Source: DASRDU01 sp035652435 (GTDB lineage: Bacteria > Acidobacteriota > Blastocatellia > RBC074). Taken from it: a DNA stretch of 64,000 nt. Below the pieces are notes generated by a model. That model had not been told where the DNA came from and made no database searches. It worked only from the letters and a program-made list of their open reading frames with translations. The translations under genes were made by a program, and so were the position numbers. This document shows positions 1 to 8,294 of the stretch, piece after piece. Numbering within the stretch: the first letter of the stretch is position 1; every line of letters starts with the position of its first letter. The stretch covers positions 56,979 to 120,978 of the forward strand of contig DASRDU010000115.1 of NCBI GenBank assembly GCA_035652435.1. The letters run 5' to 3'.

Positions 1-2
1 TC

Positions 3-782
3 GAACAACGCCCGCTCAGTCGCCGCGTTTCTGAGTTATCGGCGCAGTCCGGTTACCTGCTGATTCACCTGCTCAGTTCGCGGATCGAAGGTCTTCCCAG
101 CAGCGCCAGCCTGCTGCTTAATCCGAATCAGACGATCCGGTTTTCATCAGGCCGACAGCGCAGTGAACTCCTGCTCGTTCGCCTCACCCCACAATTGCTG
201 GTTGAGGCTGCCGCGCGGCTCCGGCTTCACTGTACGGGCGCGAACCTGCTCTTTCGTCAGCCACTGACTCCGATCACGGATGATCCGAATCTGTGCGCCG
301 CGCTGGAGGCGATGGACCGGGAAATTGATGAGGCGGCAGCCGGGTGGAGAGAAGTGATCAGATCACTGGTCGGCCAGATGGCGGTTTACCTGCTGCGCTC
401 GCACATCAACGTGCAGCGCTCGGATGAGATCGAGCTGTCGCGCGTCGGCATCGTGGACCGCCGGCTGCGCCGCGCGATTGAATTCATGCACGACAACTGC
501 GAACGCGAACTGGGCCTGTCGGAGATCGCGGCGGCGGCCTACCTGAGCGCCTTTCACTTCGCCCGCCTCTTCAAAAAAATCACCGGCACGACGCCGCACG
601 CTTATCTGGCCACGCTGCGCATTGAGAAGGCGCGGCGGATGCTCGCGGAAACCGACCTTTCCATTATCGAGATCGGCGCGCGGGTCGGTTACACCAGCCA
701 GAGCCATTTCACCAAAATCTTCCGCGAGGCGACTGGGCTGACGCCGCGCGTATTTCGTGCGGCAGCCACCGGAAGTAACTGA
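3..782 (+). CDS. AraC-family transcriptional regulator (5' truncated by window edge)
   Basis: The frame is open from base 3, so the true start lies upstream; about 259 codons are visible. The last 100 residues form a typical AraC/XylS double helix-turn-helix: first HTH around LSEIAAAAYLSAFHFARLFK, second around IIEIGARVGYTSQSHFTKIF, ending in the usual GLTPRVFR. The part before it fits the ligand-sensing cupin-like region of this family but has no recognisable effector pocket, so the ligand is unknown. A TTG at 195 is a possible but less likely internal start because coding continues upstream of it. It is not clearly linked to the SUF operon that starts about 100 bp later, which has its own operator. 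Confidence 0.85.
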   Translation, partial: EQRPLSRRVSELSAQSGYLLIHLLSSRIEGLPSSASLLLNPNQTIRFSSGRQRSELLLVRLTPQLLVEAAARLRLHCTGANLLFRQPLTPITDDPNLCAALEAMDREIDEAAAGWREVIRSLVGQMAVYLLRSHINVQRSDEIELSRVGIVDRRLRRAIEFMHDNCERELGLSEIAAAAYLSAFHFARLFKKITGTTPHAYLATLRIEKARRMLAETDLSIIEIGARVGYTSQSHFTKIFREATGLTPRVFRAAATGSN

Positions 783-822
783 TCAGGGCCGGCGGATTAA
801 TTTTCACCGGCCTTGCCCCCGT

Positions 823-846
823 ATACCTGACTTTTGTGTCAGGTAT
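823..846 (+). promoter_or_regulatory. IscR/Rrf2-type operator overlapping the rrf2 promoter
   Basis: A perfect inverted repeat has arms ATACCTGAC and GTCAGGTAT separated by 6 nt. This closely resembles the E. coli IscR type-1 pattern (ATA, GACT, AGTC, TAT core), one base shorter. A candidate -10 box TAGACT lies at 851-856 and a weak -35 (CTGACT, 827-832) lies inside the palindrome, so a bound repressor would block RNA polymerase. The site sits 42 bp upstream of the Rrf2 start, which suggests autoregulation. The palindrome is observed; its function is inferred. Confidence 0.75.
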
Positions 847-887
847 GTGCTAGACTTCGTCTTACAATTTTAAGAGGTTATTTCAGC

Positions 888-1367
888 TTGAAGATCACAG
901 CCCAGGAAGAATACGGATTGCGCTGCATTCTGCAGCTCGCACGGCAGGAGCCTGACGCGCCGATGATGGTGCGTGACATTGCCGAGCGCGAAGGTCTGTC
1001 GGTCGCTTACGTCGAGAAACTGCTCTGGACGCTCAGTCACAGTGGGATCGCCGAAAGCGTCCGCGGGCCGAAAGGCGGCTACCGCCTGACGCGCCCCTGC
1101 TCGGAGATTTCCATCGGCGAAGTGATGCGCGCCCTCGGCGGCGTTCCGTCAAAAGACGACATCTGCTCGCAGTTCACCGGCAACCAGGATACCTGCGTGC
1201 ATCATGATGACTGCGGCCTGCGCCCCGTCTGGGTGAGCATTACGGATTTCGTCCACAGCGTCTTCGACAAGATTCCGCTGTCAGCGCTGCTCCAGGGCAG
1301 CGTGGATGCGCAGATGGTCCAGATCGGCGGCGCGAGTAAGGCGAAAACACGGATGCCGGTCGGTTAG
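888..1367 (+). CDS. Rrf2-family FeS-sensing repressor of the SUF operon
   Basis: A 159-residue winged-helix regulator whose N-terminus (KITAQEEYGLRCILQLA) and recognition region (SVAYVEKLLWTL, RGPKGGYRL) are classic Rrf2/IscR. Three cysteines at residues 93, 103 and 109 (C-x9-C-x5-C) match the FeS-ligand loop of IscR-like proteins, so it probably reads cluster status. I chose the TTG at 888 because family members start at this KITA position and an AGAGG ribosome site lies at 873-877; the frame stays open upstream to 834 but that part runs through the operator. It is the first gene of the suf cluster. By analogy with IscR/SufR it represses suf when clusters are plentiful (inference). Confidence 0.88.
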   Translation: MKITAQEEYGLRCILQLARQEPDAPMMVRDIAEREGLSVAYVEKLLWTLSHSGIAESVRGPKGGYRLTRPCSEISIGEVMRALGGVPSKDDICSQFTGNQDTCVHHDDCGLRPVWVSITDFVHSVFDKIPLSALLQGSVDAQMVQIGGASKAKTRMPVG

Positions 1368-1395
1368 CCGATGGTCAGGCTGTTTTTTTGGGCAT

Positions 1396-1419
1396 AAACC
1401 TTACTATTTTGTCTGGTAC
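1396..1419 (+). promoter_or_regulatory. Degenerate second copy of the IscR-type operator, in front of sufB
   Basis: Aligned base by base with the perfect palindrome at 823-846, this 24-nt stretch matches at 18 of 24 positions and keeps the ACCT, ACT, TGTC and GGTA blocks. It lies between the rrf2 stop (1367) and the sufB start (1463). This suggests that the regulator controls sufB and downstream genes separately from its own gene. I see no strong promoter boxes beside it (TACTAT at 1402-1407 is the best -10). Confidence 0.5.
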
Positions 1420-1462
1420 TGGTGACCCGGGGAAGGCCGGAGAAGAGTCAGAGAGAAAAACG

Positions 1463-2896
<1,434 letters not shown>

Positions 2897-2926
2897 CAAC
2901 GTAGTTCACACAACTTCAAATCAACC

Positions 2927-3364
2927 ATGCCAGACAAACTTTCGGAGATTGAAGCTTCACTGCCGCCCGTGCCTGCTCCGGGGGGCAATTACGTTCACGC
3001 GGTTCGCACCGGGAACCTGCTCTTTCTGGCCGGGAAAGGGCCTTACCTGCGCGGGAAGGTCGGCGCCGAGATTTCGAGGGAGCAGGCGTATCACGCCGCC
3101 CGCGAGGTCGGGATGATCCTGCTGGCGGTGATGAAGCAGGAACTCGGGACCCTGCGAAAAGTGAAGAGAGTGGTCAAGGTGCTGGGGATGGTCAACGCCG
3201 TCCCGGAGTTCGGCGATCATCCGGCGGTCATCAACGGCTGCTCCGACCTCTTTGTCGAAGTGTTCGGGGAAAACGGGCGGCACGCCCGCTCGGCGGTGGG
3301 CATGGGTTCGCTGCCGTCACAGATCCCGGTCGAAATCGAAGCCATTGTCGAAGTCACTGACTAA
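2927..3364 (+). CDS. RidA/YjgF-family protein inside the suf operon
   Basis: A 145-residue member of the RidA (YjgF/YER057c/UK114) superfamily, closest by eye to the slightly longer subgroup that begins LPPVPAPGGNYVHAVRTGNLLFLAG. It keeps the Arg that binds the carboxylate of enamine/imine substrates (Arg121 in HARSAVGMGSLP) and the Glu near the end (Glu138 in VEIEAI). RidA proteins hydrolyse reactive 2-aminoacrylate released by PLP enzymes. It lies between sufB and sufC on the same strand, 30 nt after sufB and about 20 nt before sufC, so it is very likely co-transcribed. A role in protecting the PLP enzyme SufS or in quenching imines from cysteine chemistry is inference. Confidence 0.92.
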   Translation: MPDKLSEIEASLPPVPAPGGNYVHAVRTGNLLFLAGKGPYLRGKVGAEISREQAYHAAREVGMILLAVMKQELGTLRKVKRVVKVLGMVNAVPEFGDHPAVINGCSDLFVEVFGENGRHARSAVGMGSLPSQIPVEIEAIVEVTD

Positions 3365-3383
3365 TTCGGGGGAAGAAATCACA

Positions 3384-4139
3384 GTGCTTGAGATTCGTAA
3401 CTTACACGCCACGATTGATGGCAAGGAGATTTTGAGGGGCCTTGACCTGACGGTCAGGGCGGGCGAGATTCACGCGATCATGGGGCCGAACGGTTCGGGC
3501 AAAAGCACGCTCGCGAAAGTGCTGGCCGGGCACCCTTCGTATGAAGTCACCGCGGGCGAAGTGATCTATCAGGGCCGGAACCTGCTTGAGCTTGAGCCCG
3601 ATGAGCGCGCCCGCGAGGGCCTCTTTCTGGCGTTTCAGTACCCGATCGAGATCACTGGCGTGAGCAACGCGAACTTCCTGCGGATGGCTTACAACGAAAT
3701 CGCGAAGCACGAGGGGCGTGACGAACTCGACCCGCTCGAATTCGACGACCTGCTGCGCGAGAAGATGAAGATTGTCGAGATGAGCGAGGGCTTCATCAAC
3801 CGCTCGGTCAACGAGGGTTCCGGCGGCGAGAAGAAACGCAACGAGATTCTGCAGATGGCCGTGCTTGAGCCGAAGCTCGCCGTGCTGGACGAAACCGATT
3901 CGGGTCTCGACATTGACGCGCTGCGTATCGTGGCGAACGGCGTCAGCAAACTGGCGAATAAGGACAACGCGATCATTCTGGTGACGCATTATCAGCGGCT
4001 GCTCAATTACATCGAACCGCACCACGTTCACGTACTCTACCGGGGCCGGATCGCCAAATCGGGCGGCAAGGAACTGGCGCAGGAGCTGGAAAGCAAAGGC
4101 TACGACTGGATCAAGGGCGCGAATGGAGCCAAAGCATAA
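3384..4139 (+). CDS. sufC: Fe-S cluster assembly ATPase SufC
   Basis: A 251-residue ABC-type ATPase without membrane segments. Walker A is GPNGSGKST (Lys40), the signature is GSGGEKKRNEILQM, Walker B is AVLDETDSGLDIDALR, and the switch His lies in ILVTHYQRLL. The DETDSGLD form of Walker B is characteristic of SufC. It powers the SufBC2D scaffold. I chose the GTG at 3384, preceded by a GGGGGAAG ribosome site; this gives the normal family N-terminus (LEIRNLHATIDGKEILRG). The frame extends upstream to 3252 but overlaps the RidA gene. The next gene, sufD, begins 2 nt after its stop. Confidence 0.97.
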   Translation: MLEIRNLHATIDGKEILRGLDLTVRAGEIHAIMGPNGSGKSTLAKVLAGHPSYEVTAGEVIYQGRNLLELEPDERAREGLFLAFQYPIEITGVSNANFLRMAYNEIAKHEGRDELDPLEFDDLLREKMKIVEMSEGFINRSVNEGSGGEKKRNEILQMAVLEPKLAVLDETDSGLDIDALRIVANGVSKLANKDNAIILVTHYQRLLNYIEPHHVHVLYRGRIAKSGGKELAQELESKGYDWIKGANGAKA

Positions 4140-4141
4140 AG

Positions 4142-5461
4142 ATGCTGCAAATGGTCAAAGAGAACAATTTCCTTTCAGTCTTCAGCAGCCTGGCTGAGCG
4201 GACCAGCGATCCGGCGTGGCTCCTCAGCCTGCGCGAAAGGGCGGCGGCGAGCTTTGAAGCGCTCGAATTCCCGACCGCGCGCACCGAAGAGTGGAAGTAC
4301 ACGAACGCCGCGCCGATTCTGAAGCTGGATTATCGCAGCGCTTCCGGAGCGGATGGCAAAGGCGTGACGGCGGAGGGCATTGAGAAATTCAGCTTTGCGG
4401 AAACACGCCACAGCCGGCTGGTTTTCATCAACGGCTTTTACTCGCGCGAACTCTCTGACGTTTCGGTACTGTCGGGCGGAATCACGGTCAGCAATTTTTC
4501 AAACGCGCAGGCCGAGGTGATTCGCAGGCATCTGGGCGCTTACGCCGATTACCACCGGCAGGTCTTCACGGCGCTCAATACGGCTTCGATCAACGAAGGC
4601 GCGTTCGTTCATATCCCGGACGGCAAAATCCTTGAGACGCCGATTCACCTGCTTTTCGTCTCCACGTCGCCCGGAGCGAATACGATCTCGCACCCGCGCG
4701 CGCTCGTCGTGGCGGGGCGCGGCGCGATGGCGACGGTGATCGAAAGTTTCGTTTCAATCGCCGATGACGTTTACTTCACCAACGCCGTGACGGAAGTCGT
4801 CACGCACGAAGGCGCGGCGATTGATCATTACCGTTTGCAGGAAGAGAGCGAGCGTGGCTTTCACATCGGCACGACGCAGGTTCACCAGGAGCGCGCGAGC
4901 AGTTATTCATCCTGCGCGCTTTCAATCGGCAGCCGGATCGCGCGACACAACCTGAATGTGACTCTCGCCGACGAGAACACGCAGACGACGCTCAACGGCT
5001 TGTATGTCGTCACCGGCGATCAGCTTTCCGACAGCCACCTGCTGCTCGATCATGCCAAACCGCATGGCGCGAGCAGTCAGCTTTATAAAGGCATCCTTGA
5101 CGACCGGGCGCGCGCCGTCTTCAACGGCAAGGTGATAGTCCGCGAAGGCGCACTGCTGACCGACGCGCGGCAGCTTAATAAAAACCTGCTGCTTTCCGGC
5201 GACGCCCACGTGGATACGAAACCCGAACTCGAGATTTTTGCGGACGACGTGAAATGCGCGCACGGCGCGACGGTCGGGCAGTTGGAAGACGACGAACTTT
5301 TTTATCTCTCCACCCGCGGGTTGGATCCTGAGAAGGCGCGCGCGCTGCTGACTTACGGTTTTGCCGAAGACGTGATCAGCAAAATCAAGGTCGCTTCGGT
5401 GCGCAGGCAACTTGACGAATTCGTGCTGACGAAACTTCATCAGAATCTGGAAGTGAGTTAA
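4142..5461 (+). CDS. sufD: Fe-S cluster assembly protein SufD
   Basis: A 439-residue SufD, the partner of SufB in the SufBC2D scaffold. The N-terminal helical part carries the family motif FPTARTEEWKYTN. The C-terminal beta-helix domain shows GLYVVTGDQLSDSHLLLDHAKPHGASSQLYKGILDDRARAVFNGKV and the closing CAHGATVGQLEDDELFYLSTRGL, both diagnostic. It starts at ATG 4142, 2 nt after the sufC stop, so translation is probably coupled; a second in-frame ATG at 4151 is an alternative. It is needed for iron entry into the scaffold in E. coli (family knowledge). Confidence 0.96.
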   Translation: MLQMVKENNFLSVFSSLAERTSDPAWLLSLRERAAASFEALEFPTARTEEWKYTNAAPILKLDYRSASGADGKGVTAEGIEKFSFAETRHSRLVFINGFYSRELSDVSVLSGGITVSNFSNAQAEVIRRHLGAYADYHRQVFTALNTASINEGAFVHIPDGKILETPIHLLFVSTSPGANTISHPRALVVAGRGAMATVIESFVSIADDVYFTNAVTEVVTHEGAAIDHYRLQEESERGFHIGTTQVHQERASSYSSCALSIGSRIARHNLNVTLADENTQTTLNGLYVVTGDQLSDSHLLLDHAKPHGASSQLYKGILDDRARAVFNGKVIVREGALLTDARQLNKNLLLSGDAHVDTKPELEIFADDVKCAHGATVGQLEDDELFYLSTRGLDPEKARALLTYGFAEDVISKIKVASVRRQLDEFVLTKLHQNLEVS

Positions 5462-5479
5462 TCCCGGAGGTCATTATCA

Positions 5480-6763
5480 ATGCAGGCTGCGTACGAGACT
5501 AATGAGAAAATCAAATCAGCGAATGAAACTGAAGGCCCGTCACCGGCGTTCGACGTCAATCGCATTCGCGAGGATTTTCCGATCCTGAAACGCGAGGTTC
5601 ACGGGCGCCCGCTCGTCTACCTGGACAACGCGGCCACGAGCCAGAAGCCGCAGGTCGTGATTGATGCGATCAATCATTACTACTGCGCGGATAATTCTAA
5701 CGTCCACCGCGGCGTGCATTACCTGAGCCAGCTCGCGACGCAGGAATACGAGGGTGCGCGGAACAAGATCAGGAAATTTATCAATGCCGCCGACACGCAT
5801 GAGATCATTTACACGAGCGGCACGACCGGAGGCATCAATCTGGTGGCCGCGAGTTACGGGCGCAAATTCATCAAAGAGGGTGATGAGATCATCATCTCCG
5901 CGATGGAACACCACGCGAACATCGTCCCGTGGCAGCTGCTCTGCGAGCAGACGGGTGCCGTGCTGCGCGTCATCCCGATGAATGATGACGGCGAACTGTT
6001 GATGGACGAGTACGAGAAGATGCTCTGTCCCCGCACGAAGTTCGTCGCGGTCGCTTACGTCTCGAACGCGCTCGGCACGATCAATCCCGTCAGGCGCATC
6101 ATCGAACTGGCTCACAGCGTTGATGCGCCCGTGCTGATTGATGGCGCGCAGTCGGCGCCACACCTGAAGGTTGATGTGCGCGAACTGGACTGTGATTTCT
6201 ACGCCTTCTCCGGCCACAAGATCTGCGGCCCGACCGGCATCGGCGTACTCTACGGCAAGGCCGAACTCCTGAATGTCATGCCGCCGTATCAGGGCGGCGG
6301 CGATATGATCGCGACGGTCACTTTCGAGAAGACGACTTACAACACGCTGCCCTGGAAGCTCGAAGCCGGGACGCCGAATATCGAGGGGGTCATCGGGATG
6401 GGCGTCGCGATTGATTATCTGGAAGGCATCGGGCTTGACCGGATCGCCGCTTACGAACACGAACTGCTCGAATACGCCACCGAGGTGATCGGCTCGATCA
6501 AGGGCGTGAAACTGATCGGCACCGCGCGCGAAAAAGCGAGCGTGCTTTCCTTCACGGTTGATCACGTTCACCCGCACGACGTCGGCACGATTCTGGACGG
6601 CGAAGGCATCGCGGTTCGCGCCGGTCACCACTGCGCGCAGCCGGTGATGCAGCGCTTTAACGTGCCCGCGACGGCCCGCGCATCATTCGCCTTCTACAAC
6701 ACGAAGGAAGAGATTGACGCGCTGGCGGGCGCGATTCATCGGGTCATCGAGGTATTTCAATAA
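5480..6763 (+). CDS. sufS: SufS-type cysteine desulfurase
   Basis: A 427-residue class V aminotransferase-fold PLP enzyme that strips sulfur from L-cysteine to leave alanine and an enzyme persulfide. The PLP lysine is Lys247 in AFSGHKICGPTG, and the persulfide cysteine is Cys385 in RAGHHCAQPVMQRF, which is the group II (SufS/CsdA) arrangement. Further signatures are YLDNAATSQKP and NVHRGVHYLSQ. The N-terminal 25 residues are a short non-conserved extension. GGAGG at 5465-5469 precedes the ATG. It sits between sufD and sufU; SufU is its expected sulfur acceptor. Confidence 0.97.
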   Translation: MQAAYETNEKIKSANETEGPSPAFDVNRIREDFPILKREVHGRPLVYLDNAATSQKPQVVIDAINHYYCADNSNVHRGVHYLSQLATQEYEGARNKIRKFINAADTHEIIYTSGTTGGINLVAASYGRKFIKEGDEIIISAMEHHANIVPWQLLCEQTGAVLRVIPMNDDGELLMDEYEKMLCPRTKFVAVAYVSNALGTINPVRRIIELAHSVDAPVLIDGAQSAPHLKVDVRELDCDFYAFSGHKICGPTGIGVLYGKAELLNVMPPYQGGGDMIATVTFEKTTYNTLPWKLEAGTPNIEGVIGMGVAIDYLEGIGLDRIAAYEHELLEYATEVIGSIKGVKLIGTAREKASVLSFTVDHVHPHDVGTILDGEGIAVRAGHHCAQPVMQRFNVPATARASFAFYNTKEEIDALAGAIHRVIEVFQ

Positions 6764-6823
6764 GCGGTCAGCTATCAGCTTTCAGCCAGAAGCTGACTGC
6801 TGACCGCTGATGGCTGATAGCTG
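6763..6823. repeat. GCTGA/TCAGC-rich inverted repeat between sufS and sufU
   Basis: The 69-nt gap between sufS and sufU is filled by nested inverted repeats: AGCGGTCAGC (6763-6772) against GCTGACCGCT (6799-6808), and CAGCTATCAGC (6769-6779) against GCTGATAGCTG (6813-6823). The element is built from repeated GCTGA/TCAGC words, as in dispersed intergenic repeats of many bacteria. It directly abuts sufU, which lacks a visible Shine-Dalgarno sequence. It may be an mRNA-stability or attenuation hairpin. Confidence 0.6.
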
Positions 6824-6832
6824 TGTTGCTGT

Positions 6833-7285
6833 ATGGCTGATTTGAACGAACTCTATCAACAGGTCATTCTCGATCACAATAAAAAGCCGCGCAATTTCAA
6901 GCCGCTCGAACATCCGACGGTCACGCAGGTCGGGCACAATCCGCTCTGCGGCGATCAGCTGACGCTCTACCTGGAGCTGGACGGTGATGTCGTCAAAGAC
7001 GTCGGCTTTCAGGGCTCTGGTTGCGCGATCTCGAAAGCTTCTGCTTCGATGATGACCACGGCGGTGAAGGGCAAGACGAAGGAAGAAGTCGAAGTACTCT
7101 TTGATGAATTCCACCGGATGGTGAAAGGCGAGCTTGATCCCGAAACTGAAGCGAATCATCTGGGGCGGCTGAAGATCTTCGCCGGCGTGAGGGAATTCCC
7201 TGCGCGCGTCAAATGCGCGAGCCTTTCGTGGCACACCGTCCACGCCGCAATGCAGGGCGCGTCCCAACCCATTTCCACCGAATAA
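6833..7285 (+). CDS. sufU: SufU-type sulfur acceptor for Fe-S assembly
   Basis: A 150-residue IscU-like protein of the SufU subgroup. The metal and sulfur ligands are Cys39 and Asp41 (NPLCGD), Cys64 (GSGCAIS) and Cys128 (RVKCASLSW). The insertion between the second and third cysteine that marks SufU is present. In Gram-positive systems SufU is a zinc protein that accepts persulfide from SufS rather than a true scaffold. It is the last gene of the operon. No good ribosome site is visible in front of the ATG; a repeat element fills the gap to sufS. Its stop lies only 3 nt from the stop of the convergent DUF2889 gene. Confidence 0.95.
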   Translation: MADLNELYQQVILDHNKKPRNFKPLEHPTVTQVGHNPLCGDQLTLYLELDGDVVKDVGFQGSGCAISKASASMMTTAVKGKTKEEVEVLFDEFHRMVKGELDPETEANHLGRLKIFAGVREFPARVKCASLSWHTVHAAMQGASQPISTE

Positions 7286-7288
7286 ATC

Positions 7289-8248
7289 TCACTCACTGAA
7301 CCTGAACAGCCTCAGGCAGTCAATCGAAAGATCGAACAGGTGCGTGCAGCCCGAGGAGCCGCCGACGTATTCGGCGAACTGCCGGACGTAATCAGTCGTC
7401 ACGCTCAGACCATTGAGGCCCGGCGTGCGCTGCTGCGCGTCCTCACAAATGCCGTGGTAAGGCAGCCGCAATCCGCGACTGTGCGCGCCGGAAATCGTGC
7501 CGTCGCCCGCGATCTCAAAGCCCACCAGAATGTCGTGAATGTTATCTTCCATCGCGCTCTCGCAGACGTAAGCGGAGCGCCCGTCACCTGCTGAACCTTC
7601 TCTGATTGAAACTCTCTTGCGCCGCCAGAACGCGGCCTTCTGGCCGGGCCGTGGCCGAGTGAGTTCGGCATCGAAGCCACACCTGACTTCTCTGTGGCGG
7701 AACAACTCCGCGCTTTCATCACGGTAGGTGTAACAGGAATTCGCGAGGTCAGGCATGTAAGCGCGGTCTTTTCGCCACGCAATGTGCGCGGCTTCTGTCA
7801 GCGAGCCGGGGCGCCCGGGAAACTGCCGCTCGAAGTCGGGCGGGAACTGGTAGACCTGCTGCCCGACGCGCGCCATTTCAATCGCGAGGAAGAGGTGTTC
7901 CTGCGTGCCCGGCAACCCACCGAGCGCCGTGAGTATCCGTTTCGAGAAGCCGCGCCCGATCCGCACGCCTTTGATTTCACTGTAGCGGGCGCAGAGTTCG
8001 GGCGAGAACTCGTTTTCATCGCCGGCACTCTGATGCGCGCCCGCTCGGACGACTTCATATTCGGGTGTGCGCAAAGCCCAGACGTGTCCGAGCGTGAAAC
8101 GATGATCACTCATCCGCCCGCGCACGAGCAGCTCATTTTCAGCGATGACATCAATCTCTGCTTCGAAGCTGCGCAGGTAACCGGCTTCAGTCAGCGGGAC
8201 AGTAGGCTTAAGTTTTTGTTCGGAGTCATTCGACATGGCCGCAATCAT
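7289..8248 (-). CDS. DUF2889-family protein of unknown function
   Basis: About 320 residues. The C-terminal half has the DUF2889 look: HDILVGFEIAGDGTISGAHS, LPYHGICEDAQQRTPGLNGL and FAEYVGGSSGCTHLFDLSIDCLRLF, in which conserved Cys and His could bind metal. The N-terminal half is not recognised. There is no signal peptide or membrane segment, so it is cytoplasmic. The function of the family is not established. Start choice is uncertain: ATGs at 8248 and 8236 are both plausible, with a weak GGTGG upstream of 8248; the frame is open to 8272. It converges on sufU with a 3-nt gap and no terminator hairpin between them. Confidence 0.75.
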   Translation of the reverse strand: MIAAMSNDSEQKLKPTVPLTEAGYLRSFEAEIDVIAENELLVRGRMSDHRFTLGHVWALRTPEYEVVRAGAHQSAGDENEFSPELCARYSEIKGVRIGRGFSKRILTALGGLPGTQEHLFLAIEMARVGQQVYQFPPDFERQFPGRPGSLTEAAHIAWRKDRAYMPDLANSCYTYRDESAELFRHREVRCGFDAELTRPRPGQKAAFWRRKRVSIREGSAGDGRSAYVCESAMEDNIHDILVGFEIAGDGTISGAHSRGLRLPYHGICEDAQQRTPGLNGLSVTTDYVRQFAEYVGGSSGCTHLFDLSIDCLRLFRFSE

Positions 8249-8294
8249 AGTTCGCAGCCACCGTCCCGGCAAATCGCCATTTGTCGAATGACCG

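Noticed and set aside
5540..6631. 363-codon open frame opposite sufS
   Set aside because: Lies wholly inside sufS on the other strand and shows no family motif; sufS is certain.
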